Below, piece by piece: positions 27,501-36,341 of a DNA stretch of 41,140 bases (position 1 is the first letter of the stretch; the number at the start of each line of letters is the position of its first letter). A model generated the notes under the pieces. That model was given only the letters and a program-made list of their open reading frames with translations, searched no databases and was not told the DNA's origin. The position numbers were made by a program, and so were the translations under genes. The stretch lies in contig VGKP01000007.1 of the NCBI GenBank assembly GCA_016866975.1, positions 1 to 41,140 of the forward strand, in the 5' to 3' direction. This DNA comes from Candidatus Pacearchaeota archaeon (GTDB lineage Archaea; Nanobdellota; Nanobdellia; Pacearchaeales; GW2011-AR1).

Positions 27501-28033
27501 ATCTTCTTTAGCTCCTCATCTTTTATCAGGACAAGTCTCTCTCTTACTTCTATTGGAGAAATCCTTTTCTTTACAAGCATGAAAATGCTAGGCTTCTCCA
27601 ATCTCACTCTCTCAAGAGTTTCTGAACAATGAGGGCATTTCTTAGCATCTCTGGCTTTCTTTGCTCTCAAGCTAGGAGCATATTCTTTCTGTTTTTCGTC
27701 GCTAAGTGTAAGCTTTCCACATTTTGAACAGAAGCTCCTCAAGCACAACTCTATCAGAGGAATATATTTTATATGGAATGTTGGTCTTGCCAACTCAATG
27801 CTTCCTGGATGACCTGTACATTCCTTTACTCTCTTACCACAAGTCCTACACCTCACTCCTGGATCTATCGCTCCAAGTCTTAGGTCCATAAGCCCACCAT
27901 CTACAGGGAATCCATCTATATCATAAAGTTCAGGGGTTACTATCTTGGCAGTACTAAGTTTCTTAATCTTGTCAGGACTAAGAAGGCTGAACTTCAATGC
28001 TCTGACTTGTTTTCTGAAATATTGTTGTCTCAT
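24572..28033 (-). CDS. rpoA: DNA-directed RNA polymerase largest subunit, A' and A'' in one ORF
   Basis: [12 protein letters not shown] (A') and [55 protein letters not shown] (A'') in one 1153-aa frame. Confidence 0.95.
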   Translation of the reverse strand: [1153 protein letters not shown]

Positions 28034-31000
28034 TGTTCGTATTTATTCTTTAATTCAAAGTCTGTCTGAATACCCAATCCAAGAAGCTCATCTACTAGGA
28101 GTTTAAATGCATAAGACATCTCTAATGGCTCTGCCTCATTTGAGCCGCAAAGATTGCAAACTACTTTTCCTCTGATTGTGTCTTCGTATGTCATGCTTCC
28201 GCAATCCTTACAGACAAATACTACTGTCTTGTCTGAATCATAACGCTCCTTTAGAAGGAGAGATGCTCCATGACCTACAAGTGCTTGCTGCTCCATCTCT
28301 CCCAATCTTAGTGCTCCACCACGAGCACGGCCTTCAATTGGCTGTCTTGTAAGCAATGTGACCTTTCCTGATGCTCTTGCGTGCATCTTATTCTTGACCA
28401 TGTGTTTTAGTTTAAGATAATACATATTTCCAATGTATATTTTGGCTTCCATCTTCTTTCCTGTAATTCCATTGTACATAATTTCTTTTCCATCATAACT
28501 GAATCCTAGCTCTCTTAGTTGGCTCTCCAGCTCCTGGACACTGCATCCAGTGAATGATGTTCCGTCGATTATTTTTCCTGTTATGGCTCCAGTCTTACCT
28601 GCAAGAAGCTCGATAAGATATCCTACAGTCATACGGCTAGGTATACCGTGAGGGTTAAACATAAGGTCTGGTTTGACTCCTCTTGAAGTGAATGGGATGT
28701 CTTCTGAGTCTGCGATAAGTCCTATGACTCCTTTCTGTCCGTGAGGGGTAGAGAATTTATCTCCTGGCTCTGGCAATCTGCTGTCTCTTGCTCTTACTTG
28801 CGCAATCTTGTTACCTTCTTCATTTACTGTCACGAAAACTGCGTCAACTGTTCCTCTCTCTCCTTGCCTTATTGCTGCGCTTGCTTCTTTCTTTGACTGA
28901 ATACTAATGTCTTTTGCTTCACTAAGGAACTTTGGAGGAGTAGTCTTTCCTATGACGACTTCCCCTTCACTCATGCTTGCTTCTGGGTAGACGATTCCGT
29001 CATCTTCAAGGAACCTATACGAGCTTTCTGTCCTATAACCTGAAACGTCTTTGTCAGGGATAACTATCTCATCTGACAATCCTCCAGCATACTGTAGTTC
29101 TGTTACACTATACGGTCTAAAGTATGTGCTTCTACCCATACCTCTATCGACGCTACCTTTGTTTAATACCACTGCGTCTTCCATATTGTAGCCTTCAAAT
29201 GGCATGATGGCGACTACGATGTTCTGACCTGCAGGATATACTTCCAATGTATCATATATGAAGCTCCTGACAAGAGGCTTCTGAGGGTAATGTAATACGG
29301 AGACATCTGTGTCCAGTCTGACTAGATAGTTAGCGGCATAAATACCCAATGATTGTTTCAGAGTTTTGCTACCTCTGTTAAGACGAGAAGACTGATCGTG
29401 GTTTCCGAAAGGAACGAGAGATGTGATTAGGCCGAAAAGGTCTATTTGATGGACTTCAGTATGAGTATGATTATTGGTAATCTCTTCTGGATATAGTGCT
29501 ACAAGAGCGTTCTCTTCCTCTGCCGCATCTATATATTCTATTTTGCCTTCTTTCACAAGGTCTGCCCATTTCAGCTTGCCATTGTCTAGTAATACGAGGT
29601 GTTCGTCTTTAAGAAGAGCTGATCCATTTTCTACAACAACAAGTGGCCTAAGAACTCTGCCTACTTCTGTAGACATCAAGATCTGGTTTGTCTCAGGTAT
29701 ATATCTTATGCTAATTTCTTTTGGAAGTTTACCTTCTCTTCTTGATTTTCTGACAAGCGTGGCGAATTTCTGCGCATCTGCAGTGTATCCAAGGAACCTA
29801 CCATTGAAGAAGATATCATTGCTTTTCTCATCAGATTCTTTATTGAGTCCAAAGCTCGCAAAAGACTGCAGGACTGACTGTTCGTTGAAACTGGCTGCTG
29901 TCGAGATCTTACTTAGAAGGGCTAGATTCTTTCTAAGGCCTATCTCTCCTCCTTCAGGAGTCTCTGTTGGGCAGAACCTTCCATAATGCGTAGGGTGAAG
30001 AGTTCTCGCCAAGAAATTCTCCTGTTCACCTGGGAGCATGCTTGATACTCTTTGTAACTGAGATAACATCGCAAGATAGTTTGTCTTATCCATATTCTGA
30101 GTAACGCCAGATCTCTCTCCAATCCAACTTCCTGTAGCAATCGCGCTCTCAATCCTTTGAGTGAAAAGAGTCGATTTAGCTATTGTCTTTATAGAATAGA
30201 ATTTCTTTCTTTTAGCTACTTTTTGCAGAGAGTATTGGATGTCTCTAACTAAAATCCCTAAATTAACTCTGAAAAGGTCTGACATAAGGTCGCCTGAAAG
30301 TTTGATTCTCTTACTTGCATAATGGTCTTTATCCGTTCTTATTTCAGGGTTCTCTTTTGCCTTGAGGTAGAGACTTATCAATCTGCTTAACGTAAGGGCC
30401 TTCTCAGTCCTCGAAGACTTGTCCAAACCTATATGTGGCAGGAAGAATGAATCCAGCCTTTGCTTTACCCTATCAAGTATCTCTTTCTTAGTTCCTTGTA
30501 TGCCTGCTTTTTCTGCAATCATCATCATAGCATCTTCTGTACTCTGTATCTTTGCATATTCGTATAAGTTTACGATAAGACAGTCATTTTCATGGTTTAT
30601 TTGACGGGCTATATCTGCTTCTTTTATCACTCCCAATGCCTTCAGTACTACGATTGCAGGGATGTTCTTCAGTCTACTGAATGTCAATTCGAGAATCCCT
30701 TCACTTGTCTCAGAGATAGTGGTAGGTATCCTGTAAGAGCCTCTCTGTGAGAATAATCTTACAGTAAGACCTAGCCTGCCTTCTTCTATAAATGGCTGGT
30801 TTGCGGCAAGATCCTCGCTCATAACCATGACTCTCTCATTTCCGTTGATTATGAAGTATCCTCCGGGGTCAAGAGGATCCATATACTGCTCTCTAAGCTG
30901 ATCTCTTGTCATACCATAAACATTACATGCTGCACTCTTGACCATGACAGGTATCCTTCCTACTTCCACTTCTGAACTGTCTGTCTGCCCCCCGAATTTG

Positions 31001-31287
31001 ACTGTGAGCTCTACATATACTGGTGCTGAGTAAGTCAGGTTCCTGAGTCTGGCTACAGCCGGAGTCACCAGGTTTGTACTTCCATCTGATTCTATGATAT
31101 TTGGCTTCTCAATCCTTAATTTACCTAACTTGATGTCAACTTCTTCGACATTGATGGTCTCATTTATCTCTTGTATAATTTGCTGCATTCTGTGTTGTAT
31201 GAAATCGTTGAAAGAAAGGATATTAGACTCCACTAGAGAGTGCTGTTCGAGATATTTCTCAATCAGGATGTTCCTATGAGATTTCAT
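28030..31287 (-). CDS. rpoB: DNA-directed RNA polymerase subunit B (unsplit)
   Basis: GYFIINGNERVMVMSEDLAANQP; PEPGDKFSTPHGQKGVIG; RARGGALRLGEMEQQALVGHGAS; C-terminal zinc ribbon. Confidence 0.95.
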   Translation of the reverse strand: MKSHRNILIEKYLEQHSLVESNILSFNDFIQHRMQQIIQEINETINVEEVDIKLGKLRIEKPNIIESDGSTNLVTPAVARLRNLTYSAPVYVELTVKFGGQTDSSEVEVGRIPVMVKSAACNVYGMTRDQLREQYMDPLDPGGYFIINGNERVMVMSEDLAANQPFIEEGRLGLTVRLFSQRGSYRIPTTISETSEGILELTFSRLKNIPAIVVLKALGVIKEADIARQINHENDCLIVNLYEYAKIQSTEDAMMMIAEKAGIQGTKKEILDRVKQRLDSFFLPHIGLDKSSRTEKALTLSRLISLYLKAKENPEIRTDKDHYASKRIKLSGDLMSDLFRVNLGILVRDIQYSLQKVAKRKKFYSIKTIAKSTLFTQRIESAIATGSWIGERSGVTQNMDKTNYLAMLSQLQRVSSMLPGEQENFLARTLHPTHYGRFCPTETPEGGEIGLRKNLALLSKISTAASFNEQSVLQSFASFGLNKESDEKSNDIFFNGRFLGYTADAQKFATLVRKSRREGKLPKEISIRYIPETNQILMSTEVGRVLRPLVVVENGSALLKDEHLVLLDNGKLKWADLVKEGKIEYIDAAEEENALVALYPEEITNNHTHTEVHQIDLFGLITSLVPFGNHDQSSRLNRGSKTLKQSLGIYAANYLVRLDTDVSVLHYPQKPLVRSFIYDTLEVYPAGQNIVVAIMPFEGYNMEDAVVLNKGSVDRGMGRSTYFRPYSVTELQYAGGLSDEIVIPDKDVSGYRTESSYRFLEDDGIVYPEASMSEGEVVIGKTTPPKFLSEAKDISIQSKKEASAAIRQGERGTVDAVFVTVNEEGNKIAQVRARDSRLPEPGDKFSTPHGQKGVIGLIADSEDIPFTSRGVKPDLMFNPHGIPSRMTVGYLIELLAGKTGAITGKIIDGTSFTGCSVQELESQLRELGFSYDGKEIMYNGITGKKMEAKIYIGNMYYLKLKHMVKNKMHARASGKVTLLTRQPIEGRARGGALRLGEMEQQALVGHGASLLLKERYDSDKTVVFVCKDCGSMTYEDTIRGKVVCNLCGSNEAEPLEMSYAFKLLVDELLGLGIQTDFELKNKYEQ

Positions 31288-31541
31288 GCTGCCACAACCC
31301 TAAAATAAGTATTTATTTTATCTCCATCTTTCCTCTCTATCTTAAGAACTTCGCCGACTTGTGAGCCTTCTGGAACGCAAACATCAGTAATCTTAATTTT
31401 TGGCAATTGTGCGACGGAAACGTTATATCTTTCCAAAAGATTTTTCACTTCTTCTTGTTTTAGGCGGGTATGTTTGGGCTGATGGATGTGCATAGGAATG
31501 GAATCAGGTATTTGGAGAGTGATTCTTTTAAAAAGTTGCAA
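31284..31541 (-). CDS. rpoH: RNA polymerase subunit H
   Basis: PKHTRLKQEEVKNLLERYNVSVAQLPKIKITD; immediately upstream of rpoB. Confidence 0.9.
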   Translation of the reverse strand: MQLFKRITLQIPDSIPMHIHQPKHTRLKQEEVKNLLERYNVSVAQLPKIKITDVCVPEGSQVGEVLKIERKDGDKINTYFRVVAA

Positions 31542-31845
31542 AAACAGCTTTTTAAACCTTTCGCAGAATGGATATTTTTTAACTTATAAAGTCCTAATGG
31601 CTGACTAACCTACTAAAATTCTTTTCATGATTATATCTTTTCAACAAAATATAAAACTGCGGAAATTTCAATAGGAAAACTTTAAAAGGAAGGAATAAGT
31701 CATTTTTACATGAACGCTCAAATTAGATTGGAGAATCCTCTGGATTCTCCTTATCGGCATTGAAAGTAAAATCAAATCTAGTCGGTACTCTCTCTTAATA
31801 TACTCTATCGGAGCACAGGCACTTTTAAGTGCTGGTTATTTTCAT

Positions 31846-31890
31846 ACCTAAGAGAACCTACGGTTCCCTTATGGGTCAACCCTCCCTTTG
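31846..31890. repeat. Short hairpin/TCAACCCTCC element 5' of tRNA-His
   Basis: ACCTAAGaGAACCtacGGTTCCCTTATGGGTCAACCCTCCCTTTG; closely similar to 16099-16143 and to the 45-bp unit at 4853. Confidence 0.7.
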
Positions 31891-31907
31891 CATATTATCC
31901 TTCATAG

Positions 31908-31979
31908 GCAGCATTAGTTCAAAGGCAGAACGTTGGCTTGTGGCGCCGAAAATAGGAGTTCGATTCTCCCCTGCTGCTC
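31908..31979 (+). tRNA. tRNA-His (GTG)
   Basis: GCAGCAT, GTTC..GAAC D-stem, TTGGC-ttGTGgc-GCCGA, GGAGTTCGATTCTCC, CTGCTGC. T-stem and acceptor each have one weak pair. Confidence 0.85.
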
Positions 31980-32018
31980 TTCAACTAAATTTTGGAGGCT
32001 TAGGCTAAATGAACGCTG

Positions 32019-32825
32019 ATTGTTTTCACTGTCACGCAATCTTTTAAACAACCGCCAATTGTAGAAAGAATAACTCTTGAGAACAAAATAGCTCTTGGGG
32101 AAGTATACAAAAGAGTCTTTCAAGGGGCACCTTGGTATGAAGATAGAGTTTGCTCAGGTGTGCGTCTCCCCATTTCTGATTCTGAAAGATGTACAATCCA
32201 ATATACCCCGAAACAAGTGCCTCCCGATGTTGCTAAAACGTTCTCATTCAAAGAAAGAAAAGGAATTGTGGGAGAAGTGGACTTTTCTAAATTAGGTAAA
32301 TGTGTTGCTTGCGGGAGAAAGATTATAGAATTCTATCCAAATTATATTAATCAAGTTGAACTTATCTCTGAAGCTATTCGGCAGGAAGGATTTATAGGAT
32401 ACATGCTTAAAGAAGAGGAGCAGCCAATAGGATTTAGTTTTGGATACAAAGTTCCTAAGGAAAGAACGGCATCTGTAAATTTTCCGTTAGTAAGTGCACT
32501 ATTTTTTGAGAGAGGGATTAATATTGAAAGAACATTTTATGGTGCAGAACTTGGAGTCTCTGAAGAGTATCGAGGCAGAGGATACGGAACATTAATTTCT
32601 GCTGTTCGATTGAATGATGCAAGGGCGAATGGTTACGAAAGCTTTGCCATAAGGACAAAAAATCTTGCAGTTTTAGCTATATTAAAAAAAGTTTTCTCTC
32701 TTGAGGAAACAAATTCCTTGTTTTTGGATCCTGAAAGAGAAACTCCTTGGTTTTTATTTGAATTTAAAACATTCAATTTAAAAAGATTGGAAAATATGGT
32801 CAAAATGGGGGAAATAATTCAATGA
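32019..32825 (+). CDS. GNAT-family acetyltransferase (5' end uncertain)
   Basis: GVSEEYRGRGYGTLISAVRLNDARANGYESFAIRTKN. The frame is open upstream of the listed start (IVFTVTQSFKQPPIVERITLENKIALGEVYKRVFQGAPWYEDRV) with no ATG. Confidence 0.65.
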   Translation: MVFTVTQSFKQPPIVERITLENKIALGEVYKRVFQGAPWYEDRVCSGVRLPISDSERCTIQYTPKQVPPDVAKTFSFKERKGIVGEVDFSKLGKCVACGRKIIEFYPNYINQVELISEAIRQEGFIGYMLKEEEQPIGFSFGYKVPKERTASVNFPLVSALFFERGINIERTFYGAELGVSEEYRGRGYGTLISAVRLNDARANGYESFAIRTKNLAVLAILKKVFSLEETNSLFLDPERETPWFLFEFKTFNLKRLENMVKMGEIIQ

Positions 32826-33718
32826 ATGAAGAAATATTAAATAATATAAAAGTTGTTAAACTACTTGGAAGTGGAAAAGGCAAAACTCTAGTTATTCTGT
32901 CTGCAATACATGGCAATGAGGTTTGTGGAATAAAAGCTTTTGATAAACTTATTCCTAAATTAAAAATAAAGGCAGGAGTTGTTTACTTTATTTATGCAAA
33001 TCTCGAGGCAATTAAGCGGAATAGAAGATTTGTTGAATATAATTTGAATAGGGCTTTTCTTAAAGAACTGCCCGATTCTATCAAAGATACTCTTGAAGGT
33101 AGAACTGCCAGGGAGATTATGCCTTATTTGGAAAGAGCAGATATGATGCTGGATATACATGCGAGTAACTCTAAGGAGTCAATACCATTTATTATTTGCG
33201 GACAACAGAGTTTAGAGTTAGCTCAAGCTCTTCCAGCTCAAGTAATTGCATATAATTTTGATGAATTTGAGCCAGGTTCAACAGATTATTTTATGAACAT
33301 TCAAAATAAGATTGGCGTGGGTGTGGAATGCGGATTTTTAGAAGACCCTGAAAGTCAAAGGAGAGCTGAAGAAGCAATATTTAGTTTTTTGAGATTTGCC
33401 GGAGCAATAAATGGAGAAGCTAAAACTTATTCTGATAAAACTTTTTATAAAATTGTAAAATTATACAAAAATAAACTTTTTTCTTTTAAGAAATCCAGAG
33501 ACTTTTCTGACTTTGAATTACTAAAGAAAAAGACATTGATAGGCAAAGAGGGAGAAAAAGAAATTTATGCTGGACAGGGAGAGATTGTGCTTTTTGTTAG
33601 AGATAGAGAAAATATCGATGGAGAATGCTTTCTTGTTGCTAAAGAGGTTACAAGAGAAGTGTTGAAGCAAACAGTTAAATATGCCTCTGGCAATACAGTT
33701 CAGGGGAGTAAAAAATGA
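32822..33718 (+). CDS. Succinylglutamate desuccinylase/aspartoacylase-family (M14-like) protein
   Basis: LVILSAIHGNEVCGIKAFDKL...VEYNLNRAF...MMLDIHAS; zinc ligands HxxE and H. Confidence 0.78.
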   Translation: MNEEILNNIKVVKLLGSGKGKTLVILSAIHGNEVCGIKAFDKLIPKLKIKAGVVYFIYANLEAIKRNRRFVEYNLNRAFLKELPDSIKDTLEGRTAREIMPYLERADMMLDIHASNSKESIPFIICGQQSLELAQALPAQVIAYNFDEFEPGSTDYFMNIQNKIGVGVECGFLEDPESQRRAEEAIFSFLRFAGAINGEAKTYSDKTFYKIVKLYKNKLFSFKKSRDFSDFELLKKKTLIGKEGEKEIYAGQGEIVLFVRDRENIDGECFLVAKEVTREVLKQTVKYASGNTVQGSKK

Positions 33719-34935
33719 AAATAGAAATTGATACGGTTAAAGGTTTCCAGGACTACCTTCCACCTTTATCTCTGAAGAGAAATGCCGTGCAGAAAATAAT
33801 TGAGAGATGGTTTCAAAGCTACGGGTTTGCGCCAATAGAGACTCCCGTCGTGGAATTTGACGAGCTTATGAGATCAGATACATTAGGGCAAGAAGATGAA
33901 GCAGTCTCTGAAAGATTTAGACTAAAGGACAGGGCTGGCAGGAATTTAGGATTGAGATATGAATTTACTTTTCAACTGGCAAGGATATTAAAACAAAACC
34001 CAAATATAAAGTTACCATTTAAGAGATATCAAATAGGCCAGGTTTTTAGGGATGAACCTACTGGCACAGGTAGATTCAGACAGTTCACACAATGCGATAT
34101 CGATATCGTCGGTGACGTAGGGATAAAAGGAGATGCTGAAATCCTGGCTGCTGTAATGGATATACTAAAGGCGTTGAAGATACCTGCAGAGATAAGAGTC
34201 AACAACAGGAGACTTCTGCAAGCACTGATAGAAAGTGTAGAGGTCAAAGATATCAGGGCAGTCATGAGGGAACTGGATAAGATAGGGAAGATTGGGGAGG
34301 ACCTTGTAAAAATGAATCTTAAGAAGTATGCAGACTCAAATCAGATAATCACTTTATTCAAGCTCCTTGAGAAAGATATATCTTTCTTCATAGATAATGC
34401 ATTCGACGGAGCTTCAGATTTGGATGCATTGAAAAAAGAATGTTCTCTCTATGGCCTGGAAGTCAAGATATCACCTACGATGATAAGGGGGCTGAGTTAT
34501 TATACAGGGAATATATTTGAAGTAGTCGCCTCAAATGGACTCTCTATAGCTGGAGGTGGGAGATACGACAAAGTTGTAGGAAAATATCTTGATAGAGAAA
34601 TTCCCGCTACTGGAATCTCTTTTGGGCTTGAGAGGATTACAGAACTGGCAAATATAAAATTACCCTCATTGCCAACAGCATTGATATTGTCCATTGGGCA
34701 GAATGGTGCAAGCGTAAAATTGGCGCAGAAGATAAGAAAAGAAGGAATCTCCTGCATATTATCTTTTGATAAAGTTGGGAAAGCCCTTGAATATGCAAAT
34801 TCATATTCAGTGCCATTTGTGGTTTTTATCGGGGAAAATGAGATAAAAAATAAAAAATTCAAGGTCAGGGACATGAAGTCTGGAGAGGAGAAAGAACTCA
34901 CTGATAAGGCGCTGATAAAGATGCTTAATGAATAG
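33715..34935 (+). CDS. hisS: Histidyl-tRNA synthetase
   Basis: VKGFQDYLPP...FAPIETPVVE...GLRYEFTFQLARI...FRDEPTGTGRFRQFTQCDIDIVG...GLSYYTGNIFEV...GGGRYDKVVG. Confidence 0.93.
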   Translation: MKIEIDTVKGFQDYLPPLSLKRNAVQKIIERWFQSYGFAPIETPVVEFDELMRSDTLGQEDEAVSERFRLKDRAGRNLGLRYEFTFQLARILKQNPNIKLPFKRYQIGQVFRDEPTGTGRFRQFTQCDIDIVGDVGIKGDAEILAAVMDILKALKIPAEIRVNNRRLLQALIESVEVKDIRAVMRELDKIGKIGEDLVKMNLKKYADSNQIITLFKLLEKDISFFIDNAFDGASDLDALKKECSLYGLEVKISPTMIRGLSYYTGNIFEVVASNGLSIAGGGRYDKVVGKYLDREIPATGISFGLERITELANIKLPSLPTALILSIGQNGASVKLAQKIRKEGISCILSFDKVGKALEYANSYSVPFVVFIGENEIKNKKFKVRDMKSGEEKELTDKALIKMLNE

Positions 34936-35404
34936 AATGAAAGTTATGGTTTTTACCGAAGGCACAATCATCATGCATAAGAATGCGATAGGGCATACGA
35001 GAGAAGAGATTATTGAACAAGTCAAAAATAAAGAGCATTCAGTGCATGAATATGGTTCCTACGTCCCCATAGGGAATGCTGTTGAAAAGATTAGAAAGTG
35101 GAAAAGAAATGGTGCTGAAGTATTTTATCTTACTTCACGTAGAAATCCTCAACAAATAGAAGAGATCAGGAAAGTATTAATAAAGTATCATTTTCCAAAA
35201 GGAAAGTTGGTTTTTTGTGATGAAAGTGAAGAGTATAAGGATGTTGTTGAAAGAGTTTTTCCCGACGCATTGATAGAAGATGATTGTGAGAGTATAGGAG
35301 GTAGAAAGGAGATGACAATTACACATGTCAGACCAGAAATTAGAGATAAGATTAAATCAATTACTATCCAAGAGTTTAACGGCATTGATGATGTAGAATT
35401 ATGA
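34928..35404 (+). CDS. Hypothetical HAD-like protein
   Basis: Motif II-like YLTSRR and late acidic VFPDALIEDDCES; 8-nt overlap with hisS. Confidence 0.5.
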   Translation: MNRMKVMVFTEGTIIMHKNAIGHTREEIIEQVKNKEHSVHEYGSYVPIGNAVEKIRKWKRNGAEVFYLTSRRNPQQIEEIRKVLIKYHFPKGKLVFCDESEEYKDVVERVFPDALIEDDCESIGGRKEMTITHVRPEIRDKIKSITIQEFNGIDDVEL

Positions 35405-35414
35405 CTTATCCAGC

Positions 35415-36341
35415 TTATTTCTCTTCATCATCTATTTTTAAGGGACTTTCTTTTGTTCCTAAAGGATCCTTGAACTCTTCCTCGACTTTCTCGGCTCTTT
35501 CTTGCTCTTCTGGAGTCAGATCACTTAAGTCAATCTCTATTTCTGCCTCTTTTTTCATCTTTTCCAAAAGCTCTAAATTTTGTTTTTCATAGAGATGTTT
35601 TAGAAGTATCCAAATCTCCGAAAAATGTCCTTCCTGCTCAAGCCATACTTTTTGTTGGTTGTCAAGATGTAGAAGTGGAACGAATGTAGCGACTCTCTCT
35701 TCAGTGCTCTTTCCTGCAAGCTCTGAAAATGGATACGGGTTTTCCCTGCTTTTGAAAATTTCCCTCAATCTTCTGTATACTCCTGATATTTGATCTTTGA
35801 GGTTGATTTTTGTTTTAGGAAGAGATAAAGCTGTTTCAAATTCCTGCTGCCTCTTTACGACAATCCTTCTTATCCTCCTGTTTTCAGTGGTAATTGCTTT
35901 CCCTAAAGCTGACATCAGCTCTTCCAGAGTGACCTTCTTAAATCTAGGCAATGGAGTCCTTGCGATAAGTCCTGGCACCTCGCCTTCGAGCTCAATTCTT
36001 TCTTGATGGTATTTTTTCTCTTCTTTTTTCCCAAAAAGGACCTCGTCCAGTCCTGGAAGGTCGTGATGTAGAAGAATCTCTGATTTCATTCTGAGGAGAA
36101 TGGCTGCAGCAAGAAGGACCTTGCTCGATATGAAGAAATTCTCTTCTTCCAATTCTTTAATTCTCTCAAGATATTTTTGCGCAAGCAGAGAAATGTCTAT
36201 ATCCCAGGGTTCTAGCTGCTCAGTGTTTATTAGATCATAAATTATGGACTGCCAACTCAGTGTGTCCGAAAATAAAAGACCGTGTATCTGTTCCTGACCT
36301 ACTTTTTGCACAGCGTGCCTAGGCTTATCCTCTTCATCCAT
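35415..36341 (-). CDS. scpA: Segregation and condensation protein A
   Basis: WQSIIYDLINTEQLEPWDIDISLLAQKYLERIKELEEENFFISSKVLLAAAILLRMKSEILL. Confidence 0.88.
   Translation of the reverse strand: MDEEDKPRHAVQKVGQEQIHGLLFSDTLSWQSIIYDLINTEQLEPWDIDISLLAQKYLERIKELEEENFFISSKVLLAAAILLRMKSEILLHHDLPGLDEVLFGKKEEKKYHQERIELEGEVPGLIARTPLPRFKKVTLEELMSALGKAITTENRRIRRIVVKRQQEFETALSLPKTKINLKDQISGVYRRLREIFKSRENPYPFSELAGKSTEERVATFVPLLHLDNQQKVWLEQEGHFSEIWILLKHLYEKQNLELLEKMKKEAEIEIDLSDLTPEEQERAEKVEEEFKDPLGTKESPLKIDDEEK

Noticed and set aside
25314-27632. Plus-strand ORFs antisense to rpoA (and similar ones antisense to rpoB, hisS, scpA)
   Set aside because: Shadow ORFs opposite strongly conserved core genes.
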